A stretch of 64,000 bases of DNA from Chenopodium formosanum (GCA_024500155.1 CM044869.1:38317398-38381397), one strand, 5' to 3'; positions 33,649 to 44,481 are shown, counted from the stretch's first letter. Numbers and translations are program-made. The notes: generated from the sequence alone by a model not told the origin.

Positions 33649-34162
33649 TAACTTGAGTAACATACTCAAAAGAGCTACGTTTGGCCTGATTCCTTAGGAA
33701 AGGATACGTAGGCAACCCTTTACAGGGTACGACCACTTTAATTTTTACAAATCTTACATCCCCGCATCAGCACGTCAACACAGAACAAACGGCGTGTAGT
33801 ATCCAAGACCAGCGCTGCGCAACAGCATATGTCGCACAACGACAGGATCCTGCGCACAGCGACAAGATCATCGCGCTGCGACAGATTCAAAAGTCTGGTG
33901 CCAGTATTTCTTCATTGATCTGGGCGAATTTTTGTGTATTTTGAGAATTTTCGACTTCCGTACTCGAACAATTTTCGAGATTTATTCAAGTCGTTTTCAT
34001 TGCTTTAATAATTAAATGTAATAAAGTCAATTTAATTTAAAAAGCTGGAAATTGCATTAATAAAAGTAAAATTACATTATTGATTGAATTAAAACAAAGG
34101 CTTAAGAATAAAATTGACTTAAAAATAAATTTGACTAATAAATTGATAGTATAAACAATGCT
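33649..34162 (+). other. Spacer after integrase of F
   Basis: Contains GAGCTACGTTTGGCC and GATACGTAGGCAACC (about 33671-33718), also found in the 3' domains of A, B and E. A CpG box follows at 33810-33887, then AT-rich sequence up to the convergent antisense gene. No gene. Confidence 0.6.
33810..33887. repeat. CpG-rich GTCGC box after integrase of F
   Basis: Words GTCGCACAACGACAG, GCGCACAGCGACAAG and ATCGCGCTGCGACAG, spaced 20-25 bp. Confidence 0.65.
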
Positions 34163-35637
34163 CTAATCTGTCTTCTCTGCCTCTTCCTCATCATCCATCT
34201 CTTTCACCAATAAGGATCCCTTAGAAGACCTGCACACAATCTTAGAGTTGATAGTTTCTCCAATAGCCATTACACCATGCTTCTTTTCAACCCATATTTT
34301 CTTTTCTACAGAATTAGTCTTTCTTTTCTCCTTGCTTTTCTTCTTAGGCATGATAGGAGTCTTGAATTCAACTCTTTCACCTAAGCGTTCCTTAGGAGGA
34401 ATTTTCTTTTTTCCTAGGCAGTCTTTCACATTGGTCTTGCTCATCTTTCGAGCTTTGTTCTTGTCCTTTTGAGATCTACCAATTAGCCACTACTTCACAT
34501 CCCTAGATAAACTAGGAAGAACCTTTTGGGCAACAACTTCCCACAAAGGTCTAGCACACCAATAGTCATCAAACCTCTCTATGTCTTATGAAACCAGGAA
34601 TTCATAAGGGCGATGAAGATCTCCGGAGGGAATGGTTTGAGCAAGTCCATATTGTCTCTTCACTCTAGAAGGGTAATAAAAAGGTCAACTTGGACAAGCT
34701 AGGAATACGACAAAAAGGTTTGTTATTAACACCAACCATCTTCTCAATCTTCCACCAAGGAACAACCCACTTGATAGCAAAGTCGCAGGTTTCAAAGATT
34801 CTACTCCACTCCCGGCAACCATCTTTATGGAAAAGTGTTTCTTCCTTCTTACAAAGCAATTTGGTGTATATTTTTCAATATTGTTAGGAGGACTGATTAA
34901 TTCAAGTATCTCCATTAGCCATACCTGCAAAAATTCAATGCAAATAGTCAATATTACTATACAAAATTATATTTTTGATTTCTGCAATTAAAAATATAAA
35001 TTTTATACATGTAATAAAATTAGAGAGCCTCGAAGAGGTGCTTTTGGATCTCTTTTTAGCTCATCTGAACTAAGCATTGTTTCCCCAACAATTAACAGCA
35101 TTAGATTTCTCCCTGTTTCAATTTGCTCCAAGATAGACACTAATATTGCTTGACCCTAACGAATATTACCACTGGTGAGGAGATATTGGCTAAACATGCA
35201 AAAAGGAAAGCCCTTCTCTTATAAACATGAAAAGACTCCGAGCGTGGTCTATTAAAATAAAAACGTGCAAATTCCTTCAAATTAACCACATTCCCATGCA
35301 TTATATCTTTTATGTCCTTATCCCTAAGGTTAAGGAAACGCTCAAAATCTTTATAATAATATTCATTAACTTTAGGCAATACCGCAAGATTTAAAGACGG
35401 GAAGCCAAGGATGGCACCAAATTCTTCTGGTAAAGGGAAAATTTCATCACGACCTAGTCTAAAGCAATGGGTGTCTGGGTTCCAATACTCTAAGGCGATA
35501 TGAATAAAGTCTATGTCAAGATCTACCCCTTTAACGCCAAGAAAACCTCCCAAGTGAAAATAGTCAAGCTCTTTTCTCTCTTCAGTAGTTAAAGACCGGC
35601 ACCACTCATGAGTAAAATCGCTAAAACTCTTAGACAT
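34163..35637 (-). pseudogene. Antisense gene 1 of element F (DUF7745/plant-mobile-domain-like)
   Basis: The first exon is an intact frame from 35637 (MSKSFSDFTHEW...). Residues 52-80 carry WNPDTHCFRLGRDE then PLPEEFGAILGFP. This pattern is known from antisense ORFs of Tat elements and from the DUF7745/plant mobile domain group; it lacks any demonstrated enzyme activity. After ANISSP the frame meets an AT-rich gap bounded by donor-like GTG|GTAATA (35169) or GTTAGG (35160) and acceptor TTTTTGCAG (34925). Coding sense then resumes with FAIKWVVPWWKIEKM, PSRVKRQYGLAQTIPSG and a basic tail (KKKSKEKRK...EEEAEKTD) ending at 34163. The second part needs two or three small corrections (stops near 34590 and 34490). 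The gene runs opposite to pol and converges on it. Confidence 0.7.
34925..35169 (-). other. Probable intron of antisense gene 1
   Basis: About 240 bp, AT-rich, full of stops in all sense frames. The acceptor TTTTTGCAG is clear; the donor is ambiguous between 35169 and 35160. It would survive retrotransposition because the genomic RNA is transcribed from the other strand. Confidence 0.5.
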
Positions 35638-35704
35638 GATAAAAATTTAAAGAGGAGATTATTTTTTCTGTTCGAATTGTACGAAAATCGACGGATTTGG
35701 GGGC

Positions 35705-35712
35705 TATTTATT
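35705..35712 (-). promoter_or_regulatory. TATA-like box of antisense gene 1
   Basis: AATAAATA on the minus strand (context GTTAATAAATAGCCCC), 68 bp before the ATG and about 50 bp downstream of the CpG box at 35764-35797. Confidence 0.5.
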
Positions 35713-35763
35713 AACAGAGCTGACGCAAACTAAATCCTAAAAGGATTTGGAAAAATAAATCCA

Positions 35764-35797
35764 ACGCGCCGCGACAAGCCTGTCGCGTCGCGACAGA
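35764..35797. repeat. CpG-rich box upstream of antisense gene 1
   Basis: GCGCCGCGACAAG, CTGTCGCGTCGCGACAG. Same spacing to a TATA-like box as in the LTR promoters. Confidence 0.65.
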
Positions 35798-36220
35798 TTT
35801 GTTTTTTCCGCGTCAGCGTTACGCGTTTCGCTGACCATATGTTATCCGACTTTGACTCGGATTTGTATTTTGACAATACGATTTTGATTATTTTCAAATC
35901 CTTATCCAAACATTATTTTTTGCAAATCTTATCCAAACACTTATCCCATACTTGATTATTTTGAGTTTAATTAAATTAAAGCTCATTTTTAATCAAATTC
36001 GACTTTATTTTTCATTTCTTCTCTTCCGAGGAGAAAGTCGGATACCCTCCATTAATAAGAAAAATGACGGAATTTTTTGCGCAAAAATTAGTCACATTTC
36101 TTCACACACTCATATGCACACAAAATTAAAAATAAAAATGCAAACAGACATAGTAATCATAGGATATATACAAAGTGTCCAACACGAGTGACAAGTCAAA
36201 ATAAGCAAAGTCCTACAAAG
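35798..36220 (-). other. Spacer between the two antisense genes
   Basis: No gene. It holds GAGGAGAAAGTCGG and ATACCCTCCA (36018-36047), the block conserved in A, B and E, and an AAAGTCCTACA word (36208-36218) also found in E near 58880. Confidence 0.6.
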
Positions 36221-36673
36221 TCAAAATAAAAATATATACAGGTACAGCTGTGATGGTGGAGTACGCAAATGTGGAGGAATGTCAATCATGTCAATGAACT
36301 GTACAGTCCGAGGAGTCAAACCCTCACCAGCAGCTTGATCACTAGTGGTCGAGATCGAGAGGGTAGGGCCAGTCCATCCCGCCTTACCCTGCACCTGCAC
36401 GCCCAACTGCTGAGGCTGCTGTGGCTGCTACAACAATGAGCAAAACTCATACATCCCATCACCCACTAAAGGAGCCGATGACTCGCTTCCTTGGCCAGTC
36501 GGCCTCTTCAAAGCACCCTTAGACAAAGAGCCCGAATCTTCTAATGCTACAGTGTAGTCCGACTCCGCTCGACCACTTTGACTCCCTGCCGAAGTATGTC
36601 GGCGCCTCGATCCAGATCCGGACCTCTCCCTCCGAGCCTTAAGTCTCGAACGAGTATGCGTCGGAGGAACAGG

Positions 36674-36749
36674 CTGAAATAGGAAAAACGAGTCAACTCA
36701 AGCATGGCAAAGTAAATAAACAAGTAAGCAATAAGGTCAAAAGAAATAC
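36674..36749 (-). other. Probable intron of antisense gene 2 (last)
   Basis: 76 bp with donor CACGGAG|GTATTT and acceptor CCTATTTCAG|CCTGTT. Coding sense (PPTHTRSRLKA) resumes directly. Confidence 0.6.
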
Positions 36750-36857
36750 CTCCGTGCCATCATCTCCACGATACCTAGCTCGGTGACTCAATCTCACGAG
36801 CTGATAACGAAAGGCGTCCATAGCTCTCGCCATCCTCGTCATCACCTCACGGGAAAA

Positions 36858-36929
36858 CTGTCAAGCAATGAAGTCAGAAATAATAAAAAAAACATCTATG
36901 CAAACACAAAAAAATGATGGCAGACTTAC
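36858..36929 (-). other. Probable intron of antisense gene 2 (third)
   Basis: 72 bp with donor ACCATG|GTAAGT, a perfect match to the plant consensus, and acceptor GCTTGACAG|TTTTCC. Coding sense (REVMTRMARAMDAFRYQL) resumes. Confidence 0.65.
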
Positions 36930-37073
36930 CATGGTCTGGTGGCGAGGTATCGACTTCTCTATCAAGCGCCAGGGCTCAGGGGCCAGAGGAATTATCTCCT
37001 TAACCGGGCCAAAAGACCCCTGATAGGAGATAGACACTGGTGGAGGCACAAACTCCCTAGCCACTACCACAGC

Positions 37074-37149
37074 CTGTCAAAACAAAATCTAGGTGATTAA
37101 AATTTGTTAGGGGGCTATCAAGAGAATAAATCAAAGGGACGAAATGTAC
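37074..37149 (-). other. Probable intron of antisense gene 2 (second)
   Basis: 76 bp with donor GGCGCAG|GTACAT and acceptor TTTTGACAG|GCTGTG. The frames on the two sides differ by one base, which suggests a decayed copy. Confidence 0.5.
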
Positions 37150-37678
37150 CTGCGCCTCTCCGATATACAAGGAGGTGCCAAACGCGGGATGTGACTCTCT
37201 CCATAATTCCGGCTCGAATGGATATGACGCTGCCAATCCGTACCAGCAGACGACTCACCGAAATGGACTCTCATAGCCATCGGGTCAAACATGTGTCGAG
37301 GGGGACGAGAAGGAACCACAAAAGACTCGGTAGAGTGGTGAATTGCAACTCTCTCGCTGAGATACACCACAACGTCGTATGTCCCCTGAAAATAGTGACG
37401 TTGAGCTGTATACTGGATTGCTCTTCTAGGAAGGTCGAAATCGGCCCATGGCCAAAATTGGACCTTAGGCCCTTACAAAACGAACACCCATCAGGTAGAT
37501 TCCTACTAAGTAGCAAAAGATGAAAATGATAAGCGAAGCGTACTGAGAGGATCAACTCTCGAACGTGGGCAGTAGCAGTCTGGTCATTGAGACGACCTCC
37601 CCAACTAGCAGCAACGGGGAGCTCACGAGGCGAAGGTCTCGCTGGCGAAAAGGACGGGAAGTACTCGTAGAACCAGAC

Positions 37679-37739
37679 CTGTAAATGACAGAGAAGCATC
37701 ATAGAAGCATAGGATACCTCTAGACGAAACAAAGAATAC
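37679..37739 (-). other. Probable intron of antisense gene 2 (first within coding part)
   Basis: 61 bp with donor GTAGAG|GTATTC and acceptor TGTCATTTACAG|GTCTGG just before LVWFYEYFP-type sequence. It is short for a plant intron, so the donor is less certain. Confidence 0.45.
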
Positions 37740-38602
37740 CTCTACGACCCTCTAGAAGCTAGAAAGAGTGACCTCTTCCTCAAACATACGATGGCGACAA
37801 GAGAGTCGCAATCCGAGTAGGAAGTCAGCATAGGATAAGCTGGCTCAATCATATGACCCAACCATATGCAGGTCGCAAAGAGCAAGCAAGTAGTAGAGTA
37901 GCACTCGGCTACCTTTGTCAGGAGAAAAAGTCCCTACCAAAAAAATCAGAACAAAGATGCGCACCCGCTACTCCGGGGTGGTCGCACCATCTCAAAAGGC
38001 CTCCACGAGCATAGACCACCAACTATATCTGCTACTAATCTACATCGGCCGAGCCTCGCCGCGACCTCGAATAGTGATAGGACCGAGTAGCTCCTCTACC
38101 TCGAGAAAGAAAACGGTGATATCGTTGCCAAATGCAACCGCAGCAATCTGGAACTCGAGTCCGGTGATGAGACTGAAGTCAATAGGAGTGATGGTCATCT
38201 CACCCAAAGGAAAGTGAAAAGTGTTGGTGGTGTCCCAAAAGAACTCCACCAAATATTGAATCAGAAAACGACTCGAGGACGAAGAATAGAGAGCCTGAGT
38301 GGCATGCAACAGTGGAGTCAGACCACAAGACTCCCACAACCCACACAACTCCTCGTTGTTGAGGAAGTAAGACTCATACAGCTGTCCGATAGTGTCGTTG
38401 CTCGAGCCATGGCAATGAACTCGCTTGTTAATTATCTCGCAGAGGACTCGCTGATGTGAAAAAGGGCGCAAAGTATAAGGTATGCCCATCCCACTCGGGG
38501 AACTCCCCCAGACTGGTGGAAGTATCCTCGTCGGTATCAACAAGCTCGTCCTCTCGGTGAGCCCCACGAGAGCGTGAGGCAGAACCGCGTCGTCGAGAGA
38601 TG

Positions 38603-39300
38603 CTAATTATGCAAGCAAATAGTAAATCAAAGGTTCTATAGTATTTAAGGTTTGCCTAGCCGCCTGATACTATGTTCGTAAAAAAACAGAGTGCGTAGTA
38701 CTAAAACAGAGCATGATTTTAACTCGAGCATAATTATCATTTTCAAGCAATCAAACAATTTCTTGCAATACTAGGACAAATAATTGTGACAAATTGAGTA
38801 TAAATAGCTAGCAAAAAAATGAAGAACAAGTTATATTGTTTGCACGAACTCAAGGAGTTCAACAATGGCAAATCGCTCATTTCTCCACTAAATTGAGTCA
38901 AACAAGTCTCAAAACACTCCTAAGGTGATATACAAACAAAAACAAGCAAATTCATGGCATAAAATTTGACAAACAAAGCAAATTGAGCAATATAATTCTC
39001 GATTTTTCTGGAAAACCGCGAGAAAACAAACACCAAATTTGCATAAAATAGGGTGAGTTTGAGCAAAACTTAAATAGATCGACAAACTAGAGATCACAAG
39101 CTTCGATTTGCAAAAAACTTGAGCGAATTTCGTTGAGAAACGAAGGAGAACGAGTCAAGATGAATTTTCGAGCGAAATGCGAAAACAATGAAGCACGAAC
39201 AACGAAAATGAGAAGAAGGGATTTACATCCGGAAAAACCTGTCTCCGGCGCAAAATGACAAGCCTGTCGCGCCGCGATAGAGCGTAAAGTGCGCGCTGGA
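38603..39300 (-). other. 5' region of antisense gene 2
   Basis: Collinear with 62600-63375 at the right edge (shared CATGCTCTGTTTTA and GAACATAGTATCA words). There a clear donor and acceptor bound a 605 bp 5' UTR intron; here the donor seems lost (TTAAGT for GTAAGT near 39067). A CpG box with GACAAGCCTGTCGCGCCGCG lies at 39241-39300, upstream of the transcript start region. Confidence 0.5.
39241..39300. repeat. CpG-rich box upstream of antisense gene 2
   Basis: GACAAGCCTGTCGCGCCGCG, then GTGCGCGCTGG. The 12-base word gacaagcctgtc is shared with 24229-24242 and 35774-35785. Confidence 0.6.
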
Positions 39301-40235
39301 TCCGGTACCTCAGCGACATAGTTTGTGGCCTCCATATTGATTTATGCGGACCTCATGTAGCAATTTTGGGTTCCTTGGTACGCTAGTTAGCCCCTATGAG
39401 CAAATTAACATGATTAGTAGTCGGCTCGATTACAATCACAGTAAGTGATCGACCTGATGATGATCGTCTCACTTAGCTTAAGCGCCTAAGCATTGGCTCA
39501 TGGCAAGCACCAAGGTATTGGTTCGTAAAGCAAACAACAAACGCAAATAGAAAACGCAAACATCAAAGCACAACAAAGTACAAGGAACAGCACAACAAGC
39601 ATTACAATAAAGCACTAGCAAACTGAGGGTCAACAAGCAGTGATCTTCGATATCTTTCCAAGGAATGTTATCACGCCAAATAGGGGATTGCTACCAGCAG
39701 AGTGATGTTCGATGATAGTCCCTGAGATGTGGAAAGTCGTAATAAAGGCTAAAGATGGCTACAAGCAGAGCTATCTTCGACAGTTTTTACTAAGATGTGA
39801 GAAATCTTAAAAAATCAGAGGATGACTACAAGCAAAGTTATTTTCAATCGTGTTCCCTGGCTTGCGGGAGATGGTCACAAAATGGATGAAGAGTGCTACA
39901 AGCAGAGCAATCTTCGATAGTGTTCCCTACAATGTGGAAGACTGTCACAGCGGAAATAGAAGACAGCTACAAGCAGAGTAGTCTTCAGGCGATGTCCCCT
40001 ATCTTGTGGAGATCGTCACAACATCATGCAGCAATAAAATCGGTTACTCCAAAGACGTGTGCTCGACGGTGTAAGAAACGTGTTTCTTAAATCTTTTATA
40101 TGTTTAACTAACGCTAGTTTATAGGTATCGGCGTTACAAGAATGATTTAGGATCGCAGAACGTTCTGAATCATTCTCCGTCCTTATCGCTACTTTGACTT
40201 TTGTTTTCGAAACATGCGTTTCTCCAAACTTAGTC
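39301..40235 (+). repeat. Tandem-repeat part of F's 3' domain
   Basis: Begins with the block shared with B (GGTTCCTTGGTACGC; AGTGATCGACCTGATGATGATCG in parts; CACCAAGGTATTGG). From 39640 to 40020 there are five to six diverged units of about 65-75 bp with ACAAGCAGAG...TCTTCGA. The conserved terminal domain follows at 40025-40235. ORFs here are repeat artefacts. Confidence 0.7.
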
Positions 40236-40249
40236 AAAGTGGGTGCTTC
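40236..40249 (+). other. Polypurine tract of element F
   Basis: AAAGTGGGTGCTTC, with one change from the family form, directly before the 3' LTR. Confidence 0.75.
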
Positions 40250-41791
40250 TGTAAACACATAATTATGTCTCCCCAAAAACCAAACCCAGTGATGAGTACC
40301 TTTCACGTCACTTAATTATCGAACGAAGTGAATGTGTGAAAAGCCTTGTGATGCGGTTGTTTTTATTAAAATAACTCTTCTTTCTGTTTTCGAAAATGTA
40401 CCTTATTTATTGAAAATGTCCAGTCCAATTTAGTTTGGTTCGTAATAAGGGTCGAATAATAGTGTCGTTCAATTAGGCTCGAAAAGAGCTTTCCAACGAT
40501 ATATTATAAGCCCATTTCCAATGAATAATGAGGAAGTTATGGCCAAAAATACTAAATTGGGCCTGAAATGGTTTTATGGCCCAATGATCTAGTAGAGCGC
40601 CCATTAATTAATATTCCTAAAGATATTAGGATTGATTTTAATCTTCTAGAATAATCTAGAAGGTTATTTTGAGTTCTAATGGGATTAGGAATAATAATTA
40701 TATCTTTTATGAGAAATAAGGATAATAATAAGTGTTTTTAAGAGATTAAAATCTGATTTTTAAAGATAAGTACGGACGTTATTAATTGAATTTAATTAGA
40801 TTAAGGATTCCGCATTCACAAGTTCTAGACACACCTAGACATGTTCGAAGTTACCTTTGCCCTAGACGTGAAAGGTTGATAATTTATGAGGGTTTGGTCC
40901 TAAATCCGTATTTCAATTTTTTAAATTAATTGTGTGATTTAATATATTCCTTGAAATTACTAACACATGTATTGTTTTATAAAAAGGGATATAAGGCATC
41001 AAAGTAAGTAATTTAATTGCTTAATTATTCTTTTGATATAGAAGTCATGTTCCTTATATTTTATTAATTCCTAGTGTCATGATAGGATGTATTTATTGCT
41101 TTCTGGTATCATGTTAGTATAATGTTAGGGATAAAGCTTTGATCTTTATTGTTTGGTGACATGCTAGGATTTTTCATTAATCTTGTTAGTATCATGACTA
41201 GGATGTTTTTCTAATATTATTATGCTTTGAGAATATTATTATGATGATGATTATCATTATTATTATGTTGCTTAATATTACTATTGTTATTGTTTGATCA
41301 CACCCTCTCTTGCAAGTTTAAAGGGAATTTGTACTTGTAATCATGCTTAATAAGATAATTAATAATTTTATTTACGCTAATGTGATTTTAATTCAAGCGA
41401 TCGCTAATAATAGATTTGTTTGTGCCTTAATATTCAACCAACATAGATTAAACAAGTTTTAGGGTTAATCTAATGATTGTATGTTAGTCAGAAAACACAC
41501 ATGAATATGAGAAGAATAAAGTAGAGGCCTATTTTTAGGGCAGGTTCAATCTCTTTTAGGTTAGATTTGTACCTTCATCCTCGAATATCCAATCATTGTT
41601 CAGGGCCACTATGGAGTTAGCAATCTCATGGATCATGAAGAGGTGTAACCTTCACCCTGTGAACGGTTTACAAGTTCCTAAAACTTGTTGGCGACTCTTT
41701 TGCTCTAGCTTCCTTCCCTTTGGAAACAACCATACTTAAATGTATGATCACAGTAGGGCTCAAGTGTGGGATGCTTGAAATATTCCCTACA
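40250..41791 (+). mobile_element. 3' LTR of element F (CpG box and TATA deleted)
   Basis: 1542 bp, TGTAAACACA to CCCTACA. ATTAAGGATTCCG is joined directly to CATTCACAAG: about 330 bp with the CpG box, TATA box and leader is absent, a different deletion from the 5' LTR. Intron-like segments remain, but the acceptor of segment 2 is mutated (TTGCAAGTTTAAAG near 41310). Confidence 0.88.
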
Positions 41792-41848
41792 GTGAGTCTT
41801 AGGGTCGGGTTTTGTTCTGCGAAAATTCAGACTTTCCAAAACCTAACA
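41792..41848 (+). mobile_element. 5' LTR of the copia element, right end
   Basis: Resumes with the GTGAG flank and ends ACCTAACA. The solo LTR at 56872-58204 shows the same tail in reverse (TGTTGGG...), including GTGAGTGTGATC, which supports GTGAG as the original target of F. Confidence 0.75.
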
Positions 41849-41849
41849 G

Positions 41850-41862
41850 CGGTATTAGAGCC
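41850..41862 (+). other. Primer-binding site of the copia element
   Basis: CGGTATTAGAGCC, close to TGGTATCAGAGC, the complement of plant initiator tRNA-Met used by most copia elements. Two changes. Confidence 0.7.
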
Positions 41863-44481
41863 TTATTCATTTATTTTTGTAACTAAAATTTTCAAGGTGT
41901 TTAAAATGGATTTAATTTCTGTTTGTTGTTGCTAGTTAGATTAGTAGCTCGATTTTATTAATTTTAATCTTGTTTTATTTAGAATTTTGGTTCTAGAACC
42001 CAAATTTTCGCCCAAGACTAACGAATTTTGGGTGCAATCGATATTCTAGAAACATTCTGAGCCTTTTAGGAATGCAAAACAGCCAAATTCTGCCCAGAAA
42101 TGCCTGTTTCGGGGAATTTTTAGTTTGACGAAATTTTTTATATCTTTTAAATCTTGAATCTTAATGGCATATTAATTGTGATTATGCATTTGGTTCTTTT
42201 CTTTATGCTTCTGCAATTTTAGACCACTTTTGAGCATGATTACTTGGTAGTAATTGGTACTTAATGGTTGGCTCAAATTTTCACATAATTGCAAATAAAT
42301 TGCTTTAAGTGTGAAAAGTTTGTGTTTTGAGGCTCTTAAGTAATAAAGATCCAATCTTTAATTATTTTAAGTAATTAGAACTTTGTGTTACTAAATTCTA
42401 TGTATGTTTATTGAACTTTCCTAATTTAATCATTTAATAAGTTGATTGGAATCATAAAGTTTCAAACTTGTGATTAAATATTAATTAATCTTCATATTGG
42501 AAGATGTTATTTTCAAGGAATCACAAGTTAAAGTTGGAATTTTTCATTGAATGTTTATGTTCATTATTCCAACTCCCTTTTATTTTGTCAAATCTCATGA
42601 TTAATTTATTTTGGTTAAATTAATAGTGAGAATAGGCCTTCATTTTTGCTGGATCAAATTGAACCAAATTATATCAATGATTAGTTCTTGGAATTAATTT
42701 GGTTAGTGCACTTGAATGAATTTATTAAGTTAAACTTGTTTTATTTTCATTTTTTTTTTGCTCAAAATATTAATTCTAAAATTAATTAAAATTAATGATA
42801 AATTTCACACGAACAATCGGGAAATAATCCCGAGGCACTTGCACACAAACCGAGGCACAAGAGCACGAGCATCTCTTGGCTAGTCGGGCTGTTGTTGTGG
42901 CTGCCAAGGATGCGTGTTGTGCGCATCGGTGCGTGCAAGCACCACAATGGTGCACGCATGGCAGCACCAAGTGCGTGCTGTGCGTGCGATCATGTGCGAT
43001 CATGCTATTAAGTGCAGCCGTAGCTTGGTGCGAAGGGCAGGCAGCCAAGTGCGTGCTGTGTCGCACCTTACAACCCGCAGCAAACGCTGCTAAGCTTAGC
43101 GCCTAGCAGTGCTGCGCATGCACCAAACCACATTGTTCGGTCTGCTAGGCAGCCATGGCTATCAATGGCGCACACCTAGCTAGTCTAGGTGCGCAAGCCA
43201 CTTGCGTGCGGATGGCTACATGTTTTGCGATTTTGCCGTTTTAATTATTTTAATTATTTTATTTAAATTTAAATAATTTTTTGGAGGCTAGGCCTCGGGT
43301 TTTGAGCGGCCCTTGCAAAATATTAATTTGGCAAAATTTTGGATTTACTTGCTTAGTTAATTGGATTAATTAAGTTGGATGCGGAATTTAGTGGGTGCTT
43401 CAATTTTAATCGCGCTTAATCACATGATTGGTTAACAACTTTGACTAGTTTTAATTAGCCGCATTAATCGGATTAACCAACTAAGTTAGTTACTAGTTTA
43501 CGCGTTTTATGCATTGTTACTTGTTTTTTCGTTGTAAAATGCCTGGGCCATTCACATAGAGTGAATGGATGAATGGAATATATATTCTCTCATAGGTTTT
43601 ATAATGGCAACTAGTGGGGCTTGATTAGGATAGAAAATACGGACTGTATTCCGTCATGTATTTTGTAAATCTAAATACGGTCTGCGAACCGTTGAGTATT
43701 TTTGTACCTTAATATTTACATTAGTCCTAATCGTAGATACTAGTAGTTGCATTATTATGGTTATGTCTTGAAGATGGAGTTTCTTGGAAGACAAAGCCAT
43801 GAAGTTGCAAACCAAGACCCTTAAAGACTCAAGGGGTCATGCTAGTTGCCAAGTGCATCATTTATTTATGTTTTCGATATACATTTATGCTTATATATAT
43901 GAATGATATGTTAGATGCATGTTTAAGATTTCGAATTATTAATTATGTTCACTTGAATCAACCAACATAGAAACCCTAGGTCCCTAAAATATTGAGTAAA
44001 ACATGCCATTCCAAAACAACACTTATCGAACTAATGCGCATAGTGATGAGCTATGCCAGAGCTAGGCATCACTATCTCCCTAGGAACGTAAGGTATGTTG
44101 ATGGGTTTGCCAAAGCAAGACATCACATACATGTTAGTTTTGGTTAAACTTAACGATATGAGTGATGGAGTCCTAACATGTCGTGGCAAAGGGGATAAAT
44201 TATTGAGACAACATTAGATGACGATTTATCTAACAAAGAGTGGCTTGGAGCCACTAGCAAAGAGTTGCTTACCATAGAGTAATAAGTGTTAAGACAAGCC
44301 AAAGCATTGTTAACTACTCATAGATTTTTTGGATCTTGGAATCGACTTATTCTCACAAAATAGGGACAAATTTAATATGTGAATAAGATGTTTAAATAAG
44401 TTTGATATATATGCATGAATTCAATCTTATTTAAGTATTATGAATGGTTTTTTCATTTTAAATTCTTTTAATTGTAGAACT
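41863..44481 (+). other. Long leader of the copia element
   Basis: 2.6 kb without a supportable gene. 42828-43230 is unusually GC-rich with repeated GTGCGTGCTGTG and CAAGTGCGTGCTG words, resembling the LTR's GC-rich part. AATGCCTGGGCCATTCAC (43540-43557) and the AATACGG(A/T)CTG words (43645-43690) look like leader sequence of plant copia elements. Overlapping ORFs on both strands at 42782-43106 follow base composition only. Confidence 0.6.

Larger units (their letters stand above)
36221..38602 (-). pseudogene. Antisense gene 2 of element F: plant mobile domain protein with introns
   Basis: Read on the minus strand. The exon begins after an acceptor (ATAATTAG|CATCTC, 38603). An N-terminal DELVDTDEDTSTS region is followed by a frameshift, then the plant mobile domain core: residues 109-139 of the 38567-38040 frame read FFWDTTNTFHFPLGEM then TITPIDFSLITGLEF. 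Further on come LQVWFYEYFPSF (about 37681-37640), FDPMAMRVHF (about 37295), VVVAREFVPPPV (37070), a Ser/Arg-rich region (about 36660-36570) and a C-terminus near 36221. Four gaps with GT/AG borders lie between exons (37679-37739, 37074-37149, 36858-36929, 36674-36749). Plant mobile domain genes include transposon-borne and host (MAIN/MAIL) members. Frameshifts and a stop (near 36430) make this copy a pseudogene. Confidence 0.7.
23619..41791 (+). mobile_element. Element F: Tat-type Ty3/gypsy retrotransposon with pol and two antisense genes
   Basis: 18.2 kb: 5' LTR, degenerate primer site, leader, gag, protease, RT, RNase H, archaeal-type RNase H, integrase, a 6.6 kb 3' domain with two minus-strand genes and tandem repeats, polypurine tract and 3' LTR. 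Flanks are GCGGG (23614-23618) and GTGAG (41792-41796), which differ by two transitions, and the copia LTR reads on across them. Dual RNase H plus a long 3' domain with antisense ORFs is characteristic of the Tat lineage. Every sense ORF has stops or frameshifts, and both LTRs have lost the TATA region by different deletions. Confidence 0.92.

Noticed and set aside
37104..37523. Plus-strand ORF of 139 codons in F's 3' domain
   Set aside because: It runs opposite to antisense gene 2, whose domain motifs and splice sites support the minus strand.
37915..38459. Plus-strand ORFs of 100 and 81 codons
   Set aside because: Shadows of the plant mobile domain exon on the other strand.
42782..43106. 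Overlapping ORFs on both strands in the copia leader
   Set aside because: They follow from the GC-rich repeated words there; residue content is low-complexity Ala/Cys/His and neither strand matches a family.
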